This document shows, one piece after another, positions 57,876 to 64,000 of a stretch of 64,000 bases of DNA. This DNA is from Denitrificimonas caeni. Its GTDB lineage: Bacteria > Pseudomonadota > Gammaproteobacteria > Pseudomonadales > Pseudomonadaceae. Where the stretch lies: contig NZ_CAJHOA010000004.1 of the NCBI RefSeq assembly GCF_905120345.1, positions 360,011 through 424,010 of the forward strand. The letters are read 5' to 3'. Both the position numbers and the translations under genes were made by a program. Each line of letters begins with the position of its first letter. Position 1 is the first letter of the stretch. The notes beneath the pieces are model-generated. The model did not search any database. It saw nothing but the letters and a program-made list of their open reading frames with translations, and was not told the DNA's origin.

Positions 57876-58670
57876 ATGGCTTATCAAGAAATACAATTAG
57901 AAACTGGTGAGCAGGGCATTGCGATCCTTTGGTTAAACCGTGCAGAAAAAAATAATGCTTTTAATGCCGGTATGATCAGCGAGTTAATTCACGCACTCGA
58001 TACGATCCAAAATGATCAAAACATTCGCATTCTAGTCTTACGTGGACGCGGCAAACATTTCTCCGCCGGTGCCGACTTAGGCTGGATGAAAGCCTCTGCA
58101 CAATTGGATTATGCCGCCAACTTAGCCGACTCCCATGAGCTCGGTGAACTGATGCATAAACTCTATCATCTACCACAGCCCACTTTAGCTGTGGTGCAAG
58201 GTGCGGCTTTTGGTGGCGCAGTGGGTCTAATCGCCTGCTGTGATATGGCAATTGGTGCTGCTGATGCAGTGCTTTGCTTGTCCGAAGTACGCATCGGTTT
58301 AGCGCCCGCAGTGATCAGTCCTTTCGTCGTGAAAGCTTTAGGCCAGCGGGCAGCGCGTCGTTATGCACTGACCGCAGAACGTTTTAGTGGTGCAACGGCC
58401 ACCCAGTTGGGTCTGCTGTGTGAAAGCTATCCTGCAGAAGACTTAGATGCAGCGGCAGAAAAATGGCTGGCCAACTTATGCCAGAACAGTCCACACGCCA
58501 TGGCTGCTAGCAAAGCGCTACTCATTGAAGTCGGCGCAGGCAAAATTGATGCCCTGACCCGCGCTAAAACAGAACAAACCATCGCAGCTTTACGCGTCAG
58601 CCCTGAAGGGCAAGAAGGCTTAAATTCCTTCTTCGAAAAACGCTCACCTTCTTGGCAGGAGACACGCTAA
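57876..58670 (+). CDS. liuC: Methylglutaconyl-CoA hydratase LiuC
   Basis: LiuC hydrates 3-methylglutaconyl-CoA to HMG-CoA. The 264-residue crotonase-family protein has FSAGADLGWM and AFGGAVGLIACCDMAIG (oxyanion-hole segments) and SEVRIGLAPAVISPFV. AAGGAAAG precedes the ATG. Its stop and the liuD ATG share one base (TAATG), so translation is coupled. Order liuB-liuC-liuD is as in P. aeruginosa. Confidence 0.95.
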   Translation: MAYQEIQLETGEQGIAILWLNRAEKNNAFNAGMISELIHALDTIQNDQNIRILVLRGRGKHFSAGADLGWMKASAQLDYAANLADSHELGELMHKLYHLPQPTLAVVQGAAFGGAVGLIACCDMAIGAADAVLCLSEVRIGLAPAVISPFVVKALGQRAARRYALTAERFSGATATQLGLLCESYPAEDLDAAAEKWLANLCQNSPHAMAASKALLIEVGAGKIDALTRAKTEQTIAALRVSPEGQEGLNSFFEKRSPSWQETR

Positions 58671-60628
58671 TGAACCGTCACATTGATACCCTATTGATCG
58701 CCAACCGCGGTGAAATTGCTTGCCGCATTATGAAAACTGCCAAGGCACTAGGTTTAAAAACCGTAGCAGTGCACAGTGAAGTTGACCGCAATGCTCGTCA
58801 TACGCGCACGGCAGATATTTGCTACAACTTAGGCGGTGCTCGCCCCGCAGAAAGCTATCTCTTGATTGATAAAATCATTGAGGCGGCTAAAGCAACTGGT
58901 GCCCAAGCTATTCACCCAGGCTACGGTTTCTTAGCAGAAAACAGTGATTTTGCCCAAGCCATTGACGATGCCGGTTTAATCTTTTTAGGCCCACCCACTA
59001 GCGCGATTATTGCTATGGGCAGTAAATCAGCGGCTAAAATCTTGATGGAAGAAGCTGGCGTACCACTGGTACCTGGCTTTCACGGCGAACAACAAGATTA
59101 CGAAACCTTCCGCGTTGCCTCGGCACAGATTGGTTATCCCGTCTTGCTAAAAGCGACAGCAGGCGGCGGCGGTAAGGGTATGAAGGTCGTTGAAAAAGAA
59201 TCAGAACTGAAAGAGGCATTAGAATCTGCACAACGTGAAGCCAAATCTGCGTTTGGTAATCCCATCATGCTGGTGGAGAAATACGTACTAAAGCCTCGTC
59301 ACGTAGAAATTCAGATTTTTGCTGATATGCACGGTAACTGTATCTATCTGAATGAGCGCGATTGCTCGATTCAACGTCGTCATCAGAAAGTTGTCGAAGA
59401 AGCTCCAGCGCCGGGGTTAAGTCCTGAATTACGCAAAACTATGGGCGAAGCCGCAGTTAAAGCGGCACAAGCGATTGGTTATGTCGGTGCTGGCACGGTT
59501 GAGTTTTTACTGGATGCGCGCGGTGAGTTCTTCTTTATGGAGATGAACACCCGTTTACAAGTTGAGCATCCGATTACTGAGTTAATTACCGGCCAAGACT
59601 TAGTCGCTTGGCAAATTCGTATTGCCCGCGGTGAAAAACTGCCACTGAGCCAAGAACAAGTCCCGCTCAATGGCCACGCTATTGAAGTGCGCTTGTATGC
59701 CGAAGACCCTGATAATGATTTCTTACCTTCTACTGGCCGATTAAATCTATACCGTGAGCCTGCAGCAGGTGAAGGTCGCCGCGTGGATACCGGTATTGAA
59801 GAAGGCGATAGCATTTCCCCATTCTACGACCCAATGATTGGCAAACTGATTGCTTGGGGCGAGAATCGTGAAGAAGCACGTCAGCGTTTATTAGCCATGT
59901 TAGCTGAGACTCATATCTCTGGGGTTCGCACTAACCTAGCCTTTTTAAGCCGCATCCTAGCCCACCCAGCTTTTGCTGCTGCGCAGTTAGATACCGACTT
60001 TATTCCACGTCATGAAAAAGACTTATTTGTCAGCCCAAGTGAGTTGCCGGCAGAATTCTGGAACTTGGCTGGCCGTGCTTGGATGTTATCGCAACCAACG
60101 CATGTACGCGCAGATGACCCAACCTCCCAATGGGCGCTTGCTTCAGGCTGGCGTAGCGCACAACCACAGCTCTATACGCTGAATTTACAAACCAGTGAGC
60201 AACAACAAAAAGTTGTGCTGTACGGTGACAACTTAACCCACACCCAGCTGATTAACGATCAACTCATCATTGAGGAAAATAATATTACCCTGCAATACCC
60301 AGCATTGCGCGTAGGTAAGACACTGTATCTTCAGTGGCAAGGCGAGTTGCATTCGGTGACCGAAGTCGACTTTATTGCACAAGCAGCCGCCTCAGCACAA
60401 CAACAAGGTGGCTTAACTGCTCCGATGAACGGCAATATCGTGCAGATTTTAGTCACAGCGGGCCAGGCAGTCGAAAAAGGCGCAACACTGGTGGTATTGG
60501 AAGCGATGAAAATGGAACACAGTGTGCTCGCACCACACGCTGGCACTGTACAAAGTATCTTCTGTGCTGAGGGCGAGATGGTCACCGAAGGCATGGTCCT
60601 GGTTGAACTGGATGGAGGTGAAGAATGA
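58670..60628 (+). CDS. liuD: Methylcrotonyl-CoA carboxylase biotin carboxylase subunit LiuD
   Basis: LiuD carries biotin and carboxylates it with ATP and bicarbonate. I choose ATG 58670 ([19 protein letters not shown]), GGAG about 10 bases upstream; 652 residues. Biotin carboxylase domain (about 1-445) with the glycine-rich ATP loop [14 protein letters not shown] and [16 protein letters not shown], a middle BT-type segment (about 500-570), and a C-terminal biotinyl domain with EAMKMEH (biotin lysine). Overlaps liuE by 4 bases. Confidence 0.96.
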   Translation: MNRHIDTLLIANRGEIACRIMKTAKALGLKTVAVHSEVDRNARHTRTADICYNLGGARPAESYLLIDKIIEAAKATGAQAIHPGYGFLAENSDFAQAIDDAGLIFLGPPTSAIIAMGSKSAAKILMEEAGVPLVPGFHGEQQDYETFRVASAQIGYPVLLKATAGGGGKGMKVVEKESELKEALESAQREAKSAFGNPIMLVEKYVLKPRHVEIQIFADMHGNCIYLNERDCSIQRRHQKVVEEAPAPGLSPELRKTMGEAAVKAAQAIGYVGAGTVEFLLDARGEFFFMEMNTRLQVEHPITELITGQDLVAWQIRIARGEKLPLSQEQVPLNGHAIEVRLYAEDPDNDFLPSTGRLNLYREPAAGEGRRVDTGIEEGDSISPFYDPMIGKLIAWGENREEARQRLLAMLAETHISGVRTNLAFLSRILAHPAFAAAQLDTDFIPRHEKDLFVSPSELPAEFWNLAGRAWMLSQPTHVRADDPTSQWALASGWRSAQPQLYTLNLQTSEQQQKVVLYGDNLTHTQLINDQLIIEENNITLQYPALRVGKTLYLQWQGELHSVTEVDFIAQAAASAQQQGGLTAPMNGNIVQILVTAGQAVEKGATLVVLEAMKMEHSVLAPHAGTVQSIFCAEGEMVTEGMVLVELDGGEE

Positions 60629-61530
60629 GTTTCCCCTCTCACGTACGCTTAGTTGAAGTGGGCCCGCGTGATGGCTTACAAAACGAAAAGCAACCCATTA
60701 GCGTAGCCCAGAAGGTTGCCCTAATTAATGCGCTCAGTGCCAGTGGCTTGTCTTATATTGAAGCAGGCAGTTTTGTCTCACCTAAATGGGTGCCACAAAT
60801 GGCCGGCAGTGCTGAGGTATTTCAAAAAATTCAACGTGCCGAAGACATCACGTACGCGGCGCTCACCCCCAACATGCAAGGGTTCGAAGCCGCTATCGCT
60901 GCCGGTGTTAAAGAAGTCGCCGTCTTCGGAGCAGCATCTGAATCCTTTTCACAAAAAAACATCAATTGCTCAATTAGCGACAGTCTTAAGCGTTTTGAAG
61001 CGCTGCTCGAAACTGCTCAACAGCATGGCGTCCGCGTACGCGGTTATGTCTCCTGCGTGCTGGGCTGCCCTTATGAGGGCGAGATTGCTCCAGAACAAGT
61101 ACGCTCTGTTGCTCAGGCGCTGTATGACATGGGCTGCTATGAAATATCTTTGGGCGATACTATTGGTGTCGGCACTCCACATAAAGCCGCGGCATTATTT
61201 GCAACGGTCGGCAGAGATATCCCACGCTCACAATTGGCTGGACACTTCCATGATACCTACGGCCAAGCCTTAGCCAATATTTACGCATGCTTATCCGAAG
61301 GCATCGCCGTATTCGATAGTTCAGTTGCTGGCTTAGGTGGCTGTCCGTACGCTAAAGGTGCCAGCGGTAATGTCGCTACCGAAGATGTGCTATATATGCT
61401 CAACGGGCTCGGTATTGACACCGGCGTTAAGCTAGAAAAAATCATTGCTGCAGGATTAAATATCAGTGCTGTCTTAGGCCGCGAAACGGGCTCTAGAGTC
61501 GCCCGCGCTTGGCACGCTTCTGCACATTAA
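60625..61530 (+). CDS. liuE: Hydroxymethylglutaryl-CoA lyase LiuE
   Basis: LiuE splits HMG-CoA to acetyl-CoA and acetoacetate, the end of the leucine pathway. The 301-residue TIM-barrel protein has [10 protein letters not shown], the metal ligand motif [12 protein letters not shown] and the signature [17 protein letters not shown] with the catalytic Cys. Overlaps liuD by 4 bases (ATGA). A second, divergent member of this family is at 31160. Confidence 0.96.
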   Translation: MSFPSHVRLVEVGPRDGLQNEKQPISVAQKVALINALSASGLSYIEAGSFVSPKWVPQMAGSAEVFQKIQRAEDITYAALTPNMQGFEAAIAAGVKEVAVFGAASESFSQKNINCSISDSLKRFEALLETAQQHGVRVRGYVSCVLGCPYEGEIAPEQVRSVAQALYDMGCYEISLGDTIGVGTPHKAAALFATVGRDIPRSQLAGHFHDTYGQALANIYACLSEGIAVFDSSVAGLGGCPYAKGASGNVATEDVLYMLNGLGIDTGVKLEKIIAAGLNISAVLGRETGSRVARAWHASAH

Positions 61531-61545
61531 AGACGAGAGGTAACA

Positions 61546-62241
61546 ATGAATAAAATATATACATCGGCCGCAGCAGCACTCGACGGCCTTGTCGAAAATG
61601 GCATGACCTTAGCCGTGGGTGGCTTTGGTTTATGCGGTATTCCTGAAGCGCTGATAGAGGCCTTACGTGATACCGGAAAAAAACAACTTACCGTTATCAG
61701 TAATAATGCCGGAGTCGATGGCTTTGGCTTGGGTAAATTATTAGAAACCCGACAAATCAAAAAGATGATTTCATCTTATGTTGGTGAAAACAAAGAATTT
61801 GAACGCCAATACCTTGCCGGCGAACTGGAACTAGAATTCACCCCACAAGGCACCCTCGCGGAAAAACTACGCGCTGGCGGTGCTGGCATTCCAGCCTTTT
61901 TCACTAAAACAGGCTATGGCACGCTGGTGGCAGAAGGCAAAGAGACGCGTGAATTCGATGGTGAGCACTATGTTATGGAACGCTCGCTGGTTGCCGACAT
62001 CGGTTTAGTTAAAGCTTGGAAAGCGGATAAGTCTGGCAACCTTATGTTTAATAAAACTGCGCGCAACTTTAATCCATTAGCCGCCATGGCCTCTAAAGTC
62101 TGCGTAGTTGAAGTGGAAGAAATTGTTGAAGTGGGTACCTTTGATCCTGATCACGTGCATTTACCTGGCATCTATGTGCAACGCATCGTGGTAAACGCTA
62201 ATCCAGAAAAACGTATTGAACAACGTACATTAAGGAGTTAA
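61546..62241 (+). CDS. scoA: 3-oxoacid CoA-transferase subunit A (ScoA)
   Basis: This is the alpha subunit of a succinyl-CoA:3-oxoacid CoA-transferase, 231 residues, with [29 protein letters not shown] and [20 protein letters not shown] lies upstream of the ATG. With ScoB it would convert acetoacetate from LiuE to acetoacetyl-CoA, which thiolase can cleave. It follows liuE by 15 bases and is likely in the same operon. A related CoA transferase in P. aeruginosa acts on dehydrocarnitine, so other acids are possible, but the context favours acetoacetate. Confidence 0.92.
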   Translation: MNKIYTSAAAALDGLVENGMTLAVGGFGLCGIPEALIEALRDTGKKQLTVISNNAGVDGFGLGKLLETRQIKKMISSYVGENKEFERQYLAGELELEFTPQGTLAEKLRAGGAGIPAFFTKTGYGTLVAEGKETREFDGEHYVMERSLVADIGLVKAWKADKSGNLMFNKTARNFNPLAAMASKVCVVEVEEIVEVGTFDPDHVHLPGIYVQRIVVNANPEKRIEQRTLRS

Positions 62242-62243
62242 TC

Positions 62244-62873
62244 ATGGCTTGGTCTCGTGAACAAATGGCGCAACGTGCCGCACAAGAACTACAAGATGGC
62301 TTCTATGTAAACTTAGGCATTGGTTTGCCAACCTTAGTTGCTAACTATATTCCAGAAGGGATGGATGTTTGGCTGCAAAGTGAAAATGGTTTATTAGGTA
62401 TTGGTCCATTCCCTACTGAAGACAGCATTGATCCGGATCTTATTAATGCTGGTAAGCAAACCATTACCACGCTACCTGGTGGTAGTATTTTTGATAGCGC
62501 AGCAAGCTTTGCGATGATTCGTGGCGGGCATATTAACCTGTCTATATTGGGCGCTATGCAAGTCTCAGAGAAAGGCGACTTAGCCAACTGGATGATTCCA
62601 GGTAAAATGGTTAAAGGTATGGGCGGTGCCATGGATTTAGTCGCCGGCGTCAAGCGTGTAGTGATTCTGATGGAGCACAGCGCACGGGGTGGCGATAAGA
62701 AGATTCTCAAAGTCTGTGATCTACCTTTAACTGGTGTTGCTGTGGTAGATCGTATTATTACTGACTTAGCAGTATTGGATGTGACCCCTGAAGGTATAAA
62801 ACTGGTCGAACTGGCAGATGGCGTTAGCTTTGAGCAGTTACAAGAAGCCACAGGTTGTATAATCATCCGTTAA
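62244..62873 (+). CDS. scoB: 3-oxoacid CoA-transferase subunit B (ScoB)
   Basis: The beta subunit, 209 residues, has the catalytic glutamate Glu47 in [25 protein letters not shown] near the start and [20 protein letters not shown] is just before the ATG, which lies 2 bases after scoA. It ends the liuABCDE-scoAB set; a strong terminator follows. Confidence 0.93.
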   Translation: MAWSREQMAQRAAQELQDGFYVNLGIGLPTLVANYIPEGMDVWLQSENGLLGIGPFPTEDSIDPDLINAGKQTITTLPGGSIFDSAASFAMIRGGHINLSILGAMQVSEKGDLANWMIPGKMVKGMGGAMDLVAGVKRVVILMEHSARGGDKKILKVCDLPLTGVAVVDRIITDLAVLDVTPEGIKLVELADGVSFEQLQEATGCIIIR

Positions 62874-62918
62874 TTAACAGTGTTAAATAGCATCTACTTG
62901 AGTGTGCTATCGAATTTT

Positions 62919-62944
62919 ACGCGGAATTTAATTCCGCGTTTTTA
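62919..62944 (+). terminator. Terminator after scoB
   Basis: ACGCGGAAT and ATTCCGCGT form a 9-bp stem with a 3-base loop followed by TTTTT. It lies between scoB and liuR, so liuR has its own promoter or read-through is reduced. Its T-run is 20 bases before the liuR ATG, leaving little space for a promoter. Confidence 0.8.
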
Positions 62945-62962
62945 TCTGCCGAAGGGTAATCC

Positions 62963-63373
62963 ATGACTAGAGCACAACACACCTATAGTATTTCTGATCT
63001 AGCCAGTGAGCTGGATATCACTACGCGGGCTATTCGTTTCTATGAAGAGCAAGGCATGCTCCACCCTGCTCGCCGCGGTCAAGAGCGAGTTTACAATCCA
63101 AAAGATCGCGTTGCTCTAAAGCTGATTCTACGCGGTAAACGTATCGGCTTTTCCTTGGCCGAATGCAAAACCCTAATCGAACTCTATGACCCAAAAGCAG
63201 GTAATCAGAAGCAACTCAATATTATGTTGGAAATGATTAATGAGCGCCGTGTGCAACTCGAACAACAAGTTTTAGATATTCAGCAAATGCAGATTGAACT
63301 GGATACAGCTGAAGAGCGCTGCCAAAGTGCGCTAGAGAAAACTAAAAAAGCCAGTACTAAGGAGAAATCATGA
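62963..63373 (+). CDS. liuR: MerR-family transcriptional regulator LiuR
   Basis: The 136-residue protein has an N-terminal MerR helix-turn-helix (YSISDLASELDITTRAIRFYEEQGML, given here as a region of about residues 8-33) and a C-terminal dimerisation coiled coil (about 80-130). No metal-binding cysteines, consistent with an acyl-CoA type effector group. In other proteobacteria LiuR represses the liu genes until leucine-degradation intermediates accumulate. Its operators here are probably 54860-54873 and 51028-51041. It overlaps the next gene by 4 bases. Confidence 0.92.
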   Translation: MTRAQHTYSISDLASELDITTRAIRFYEEQGMLHPARRGQERVYNPKDRVALKLILRGKRIGFSLAECKTLIELYDPKAGNQKQLNIMLEMINERRVQLEQQVLDIQQMQIELDTAEERCQSALEKTKKASTKEKS

Positions 63374-63735
63374 GTAAGGTGCCTGCTAATCAAGTCCGTC
63401 GCGAAGTGATGGGGGATGCTTTTGTTGATCGTGCGATGGACAATACCAGCCCGTTTACTCAGCCTTTACAGGACTTTATTAACCAACATGCTTGGGGCTC
63501 GGTATGGGAGCGTGAAGGGCTAAGTCGTAAAGAACGTAGTCTTATTACTATTGCTGCACTTACCGCATTAAAGGCTTCACAAGAGCTTAAAGGCCATGTT
63601 CGTGGTGCGCTCAATAATGGCTGTACTGCTGAAGAAATTAGCGAAGCTATTCTGCATTGCGCCGTCTATGCTGGCGTTCCCGCAGCAAGTGAAGCTTTTC
63701 GCGCCGCTAAAGAAGTGATTGAAGCGGATATTTGA
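63370..63735 (+). CDS. Carboxymuconolactone decarboxylase-family (PcaC-like) protein
   Basis: The 121-residue protein has the PcaC-type pattern WEREGLSRKERSLITIAALT, ELKGHVRGALNNG and AVYAGVPAASEAFRAA. It lacks the CxxC of AhpD-like members. A genuine 4-carboxymuconolactone decarboxylase would belong in protocatechuate degradation, but no pca genes are near. It is translationally coupled to liuR (ATGA overlap), so a role tied to branched-chain acid metabolism is possible. The reaction is unknown. Confidence 0.85.
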   Translation: MSKVPANQVRREVMGDAFVDRAMDNTSPFTQPLQDFINQHAWGSVWEREGLSRKERSLITIAALTALKASQELKGHVRGALNNGCTAEEISEAILHCAVYAGVPAASEAFRAAKEVIEADI

Positions 63736-63777
63736 GCGTTAACATCTTCGCGATAGCTCTAGCATCTGCAAACCATT

Positions 63778-63812
63778 AAAAGCCCAGCTAATAATAAAAC
63801 TGGGCTTTTTTG
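63778..63812 (+). terminator. Terminator after the PcaC-like gene
   Basis: AAAAGCCCAG and CTGGGCTTTT pair over 10 bp around a 12-base A/T-rich loop, followed by further T residues (TTGT). Ends the liuR-pcaC-like transcript. Confidence 0.8.
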
Positions 63813-63944
63813 TATGTGCGTTGTTGATTGAGCTTGATCTACAAACGCGTTATCAGCGCAGTAACATTATCGCAGACATCACCAGTAGTTTGTGCGTGTA
63901 TAACGCTTATAGCGTAGGCAGGCCAAAGTACTTTCTTCGAGGCA

Positions 63945-63982
63945 TAAAAAAACCCCAGATCATTGCTGATCTGGGGTTTTAC
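63945..63982. terminator. Second, bidirectional terminator near the window edge
   Basis: AAAACCCCAGATCA and TGATCTGGGGTTTT form a perfect 14-bp stem with a TTGC loop and A/T-runs on both sides. The longer T-run (seven) is on the minus strand, suggesting a gene beyond the right edge transcribed leftwards. The 200 bases between this and the previous terminator show no gene. Confidence 0.8.
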
Positions 63983-64000
63983 TGTTCAAGCTTGACGATG

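Noticed and set aside
60728..61273. 181-codon alternative frame within liuE
   Set aside because: Same strand but shifted frame inside a gene with all catalytic motifs; low-complexity product.
62345..62866. 173-codon antisense frame opposite scoB
   Set aside because: Mirror of a strongly coding gene, no start site, composition unlike a real protein.

Overview
The window looks like a chromosome segment of a gammaproteobacterium in the Pseudomonadaceae. Several blocks keep the gene order I remember from Pseudomonas aeruginosa PAO1: znuA / zur-znuC-znuB / lipoprotein / metNIQ; iron-type ABC permease, gcvT, gcvH; secretion-type ATPase, CYTH-CHAD, DUF47, pit, argA; folA with DUF2868 and DUF3482; HAD phosphatase, rppH, ptsP; and the liu genes. 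Base composition is clearly more AT-rich than typical Pseudomonas, so a low-GC relative (for example a Thiopseudomonas-like lineage) is plausible but not proven. I saw no tRNA, rRNA, insertion sequence, prophage or CRISPR array.

Layout. 1-2.6 kb: denitrification operon norC-norB-norD (norD cut by the window edge) behind a perfect FNR/ANR-type box. 2.9-4.2 kb: two DUF4398 lipoproteins, one with an OmpA domain. 4.2-7.7 kb: methionine uptake (metNIQ) plus a lipoprotein. 7.8-8.3 kb: ecotin. 8.4-11.4 kb: zinc uptake with divergent znuA around a Zur box. 11.7-13.9 kb: globin-like/PAS/GGDEF/EAL signalling protein. 14-17.9 kb: iron-type permease, gcvT, gcvH, folA. 18-20.8 kb: DUF2868/DUF3482 membrane-protein and GTPase pair. 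20.8-21.6 kb: bacterioferritin and its ferredoxin behind a Fur box. 21.8-23.4 kb: DAHP synthase behind an aromatic leader-peptide attenuator. 23.4-27.6 kb: rhodanese, HAD phosphatase, rppH, ptsP. 27.7-32.1 kb: TRAP binding protein, LysR regulator, class III CoA-transferase and HMG-CoA-lyase-like enzyme. 32.2-41.2 kb: NRDE protein, NfeD/SPFH pair, ATPase, CYTH-CHAD, DUF47, Pit, ArgA. 41.3-46 kb: TAXI-type TRAP transporter and galE. 46.2-51 kb: Liv-type ABC transporter. 51-63.7 kb: leucine/isovalerate catabolism.

The last 18 kb reads as one physiological unit. LiuABCDE convert isovaleryl-CoA to acetyl-CoA and acetoacetate, ScoAB re-activate acetoacetate with succinyl-CoA, and LiuR is the MerR-type regulator. 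A perfect palindrome (TTACGTTAACGTAA) lies in the divergent promoter region between the acyl-CoA synthetase and liuA. A near copy lies before livG, suggesting that amino-acid uptake and catabolism are controlled together.

The most interesting items are the tyrosine/phenylalanine/tryptophan leader peptide with a terminator upstream of the DAHP synthase, followed by a second unexplained small reading frame; the two LiuR-like operators; the LysR-CoA-transferase-HMG-CoA-lyase-TRAP cluster, which may degrade an external branched dicarboxylate; and a diguanylate cyclase/phosphodiesterase whose globin-like sensor lacks the heme histidine and whose EAL domain lacks one metal ligand. Most annotated starts were chosen from Shine-Dalgarno position and family length, not from the longest open frame.
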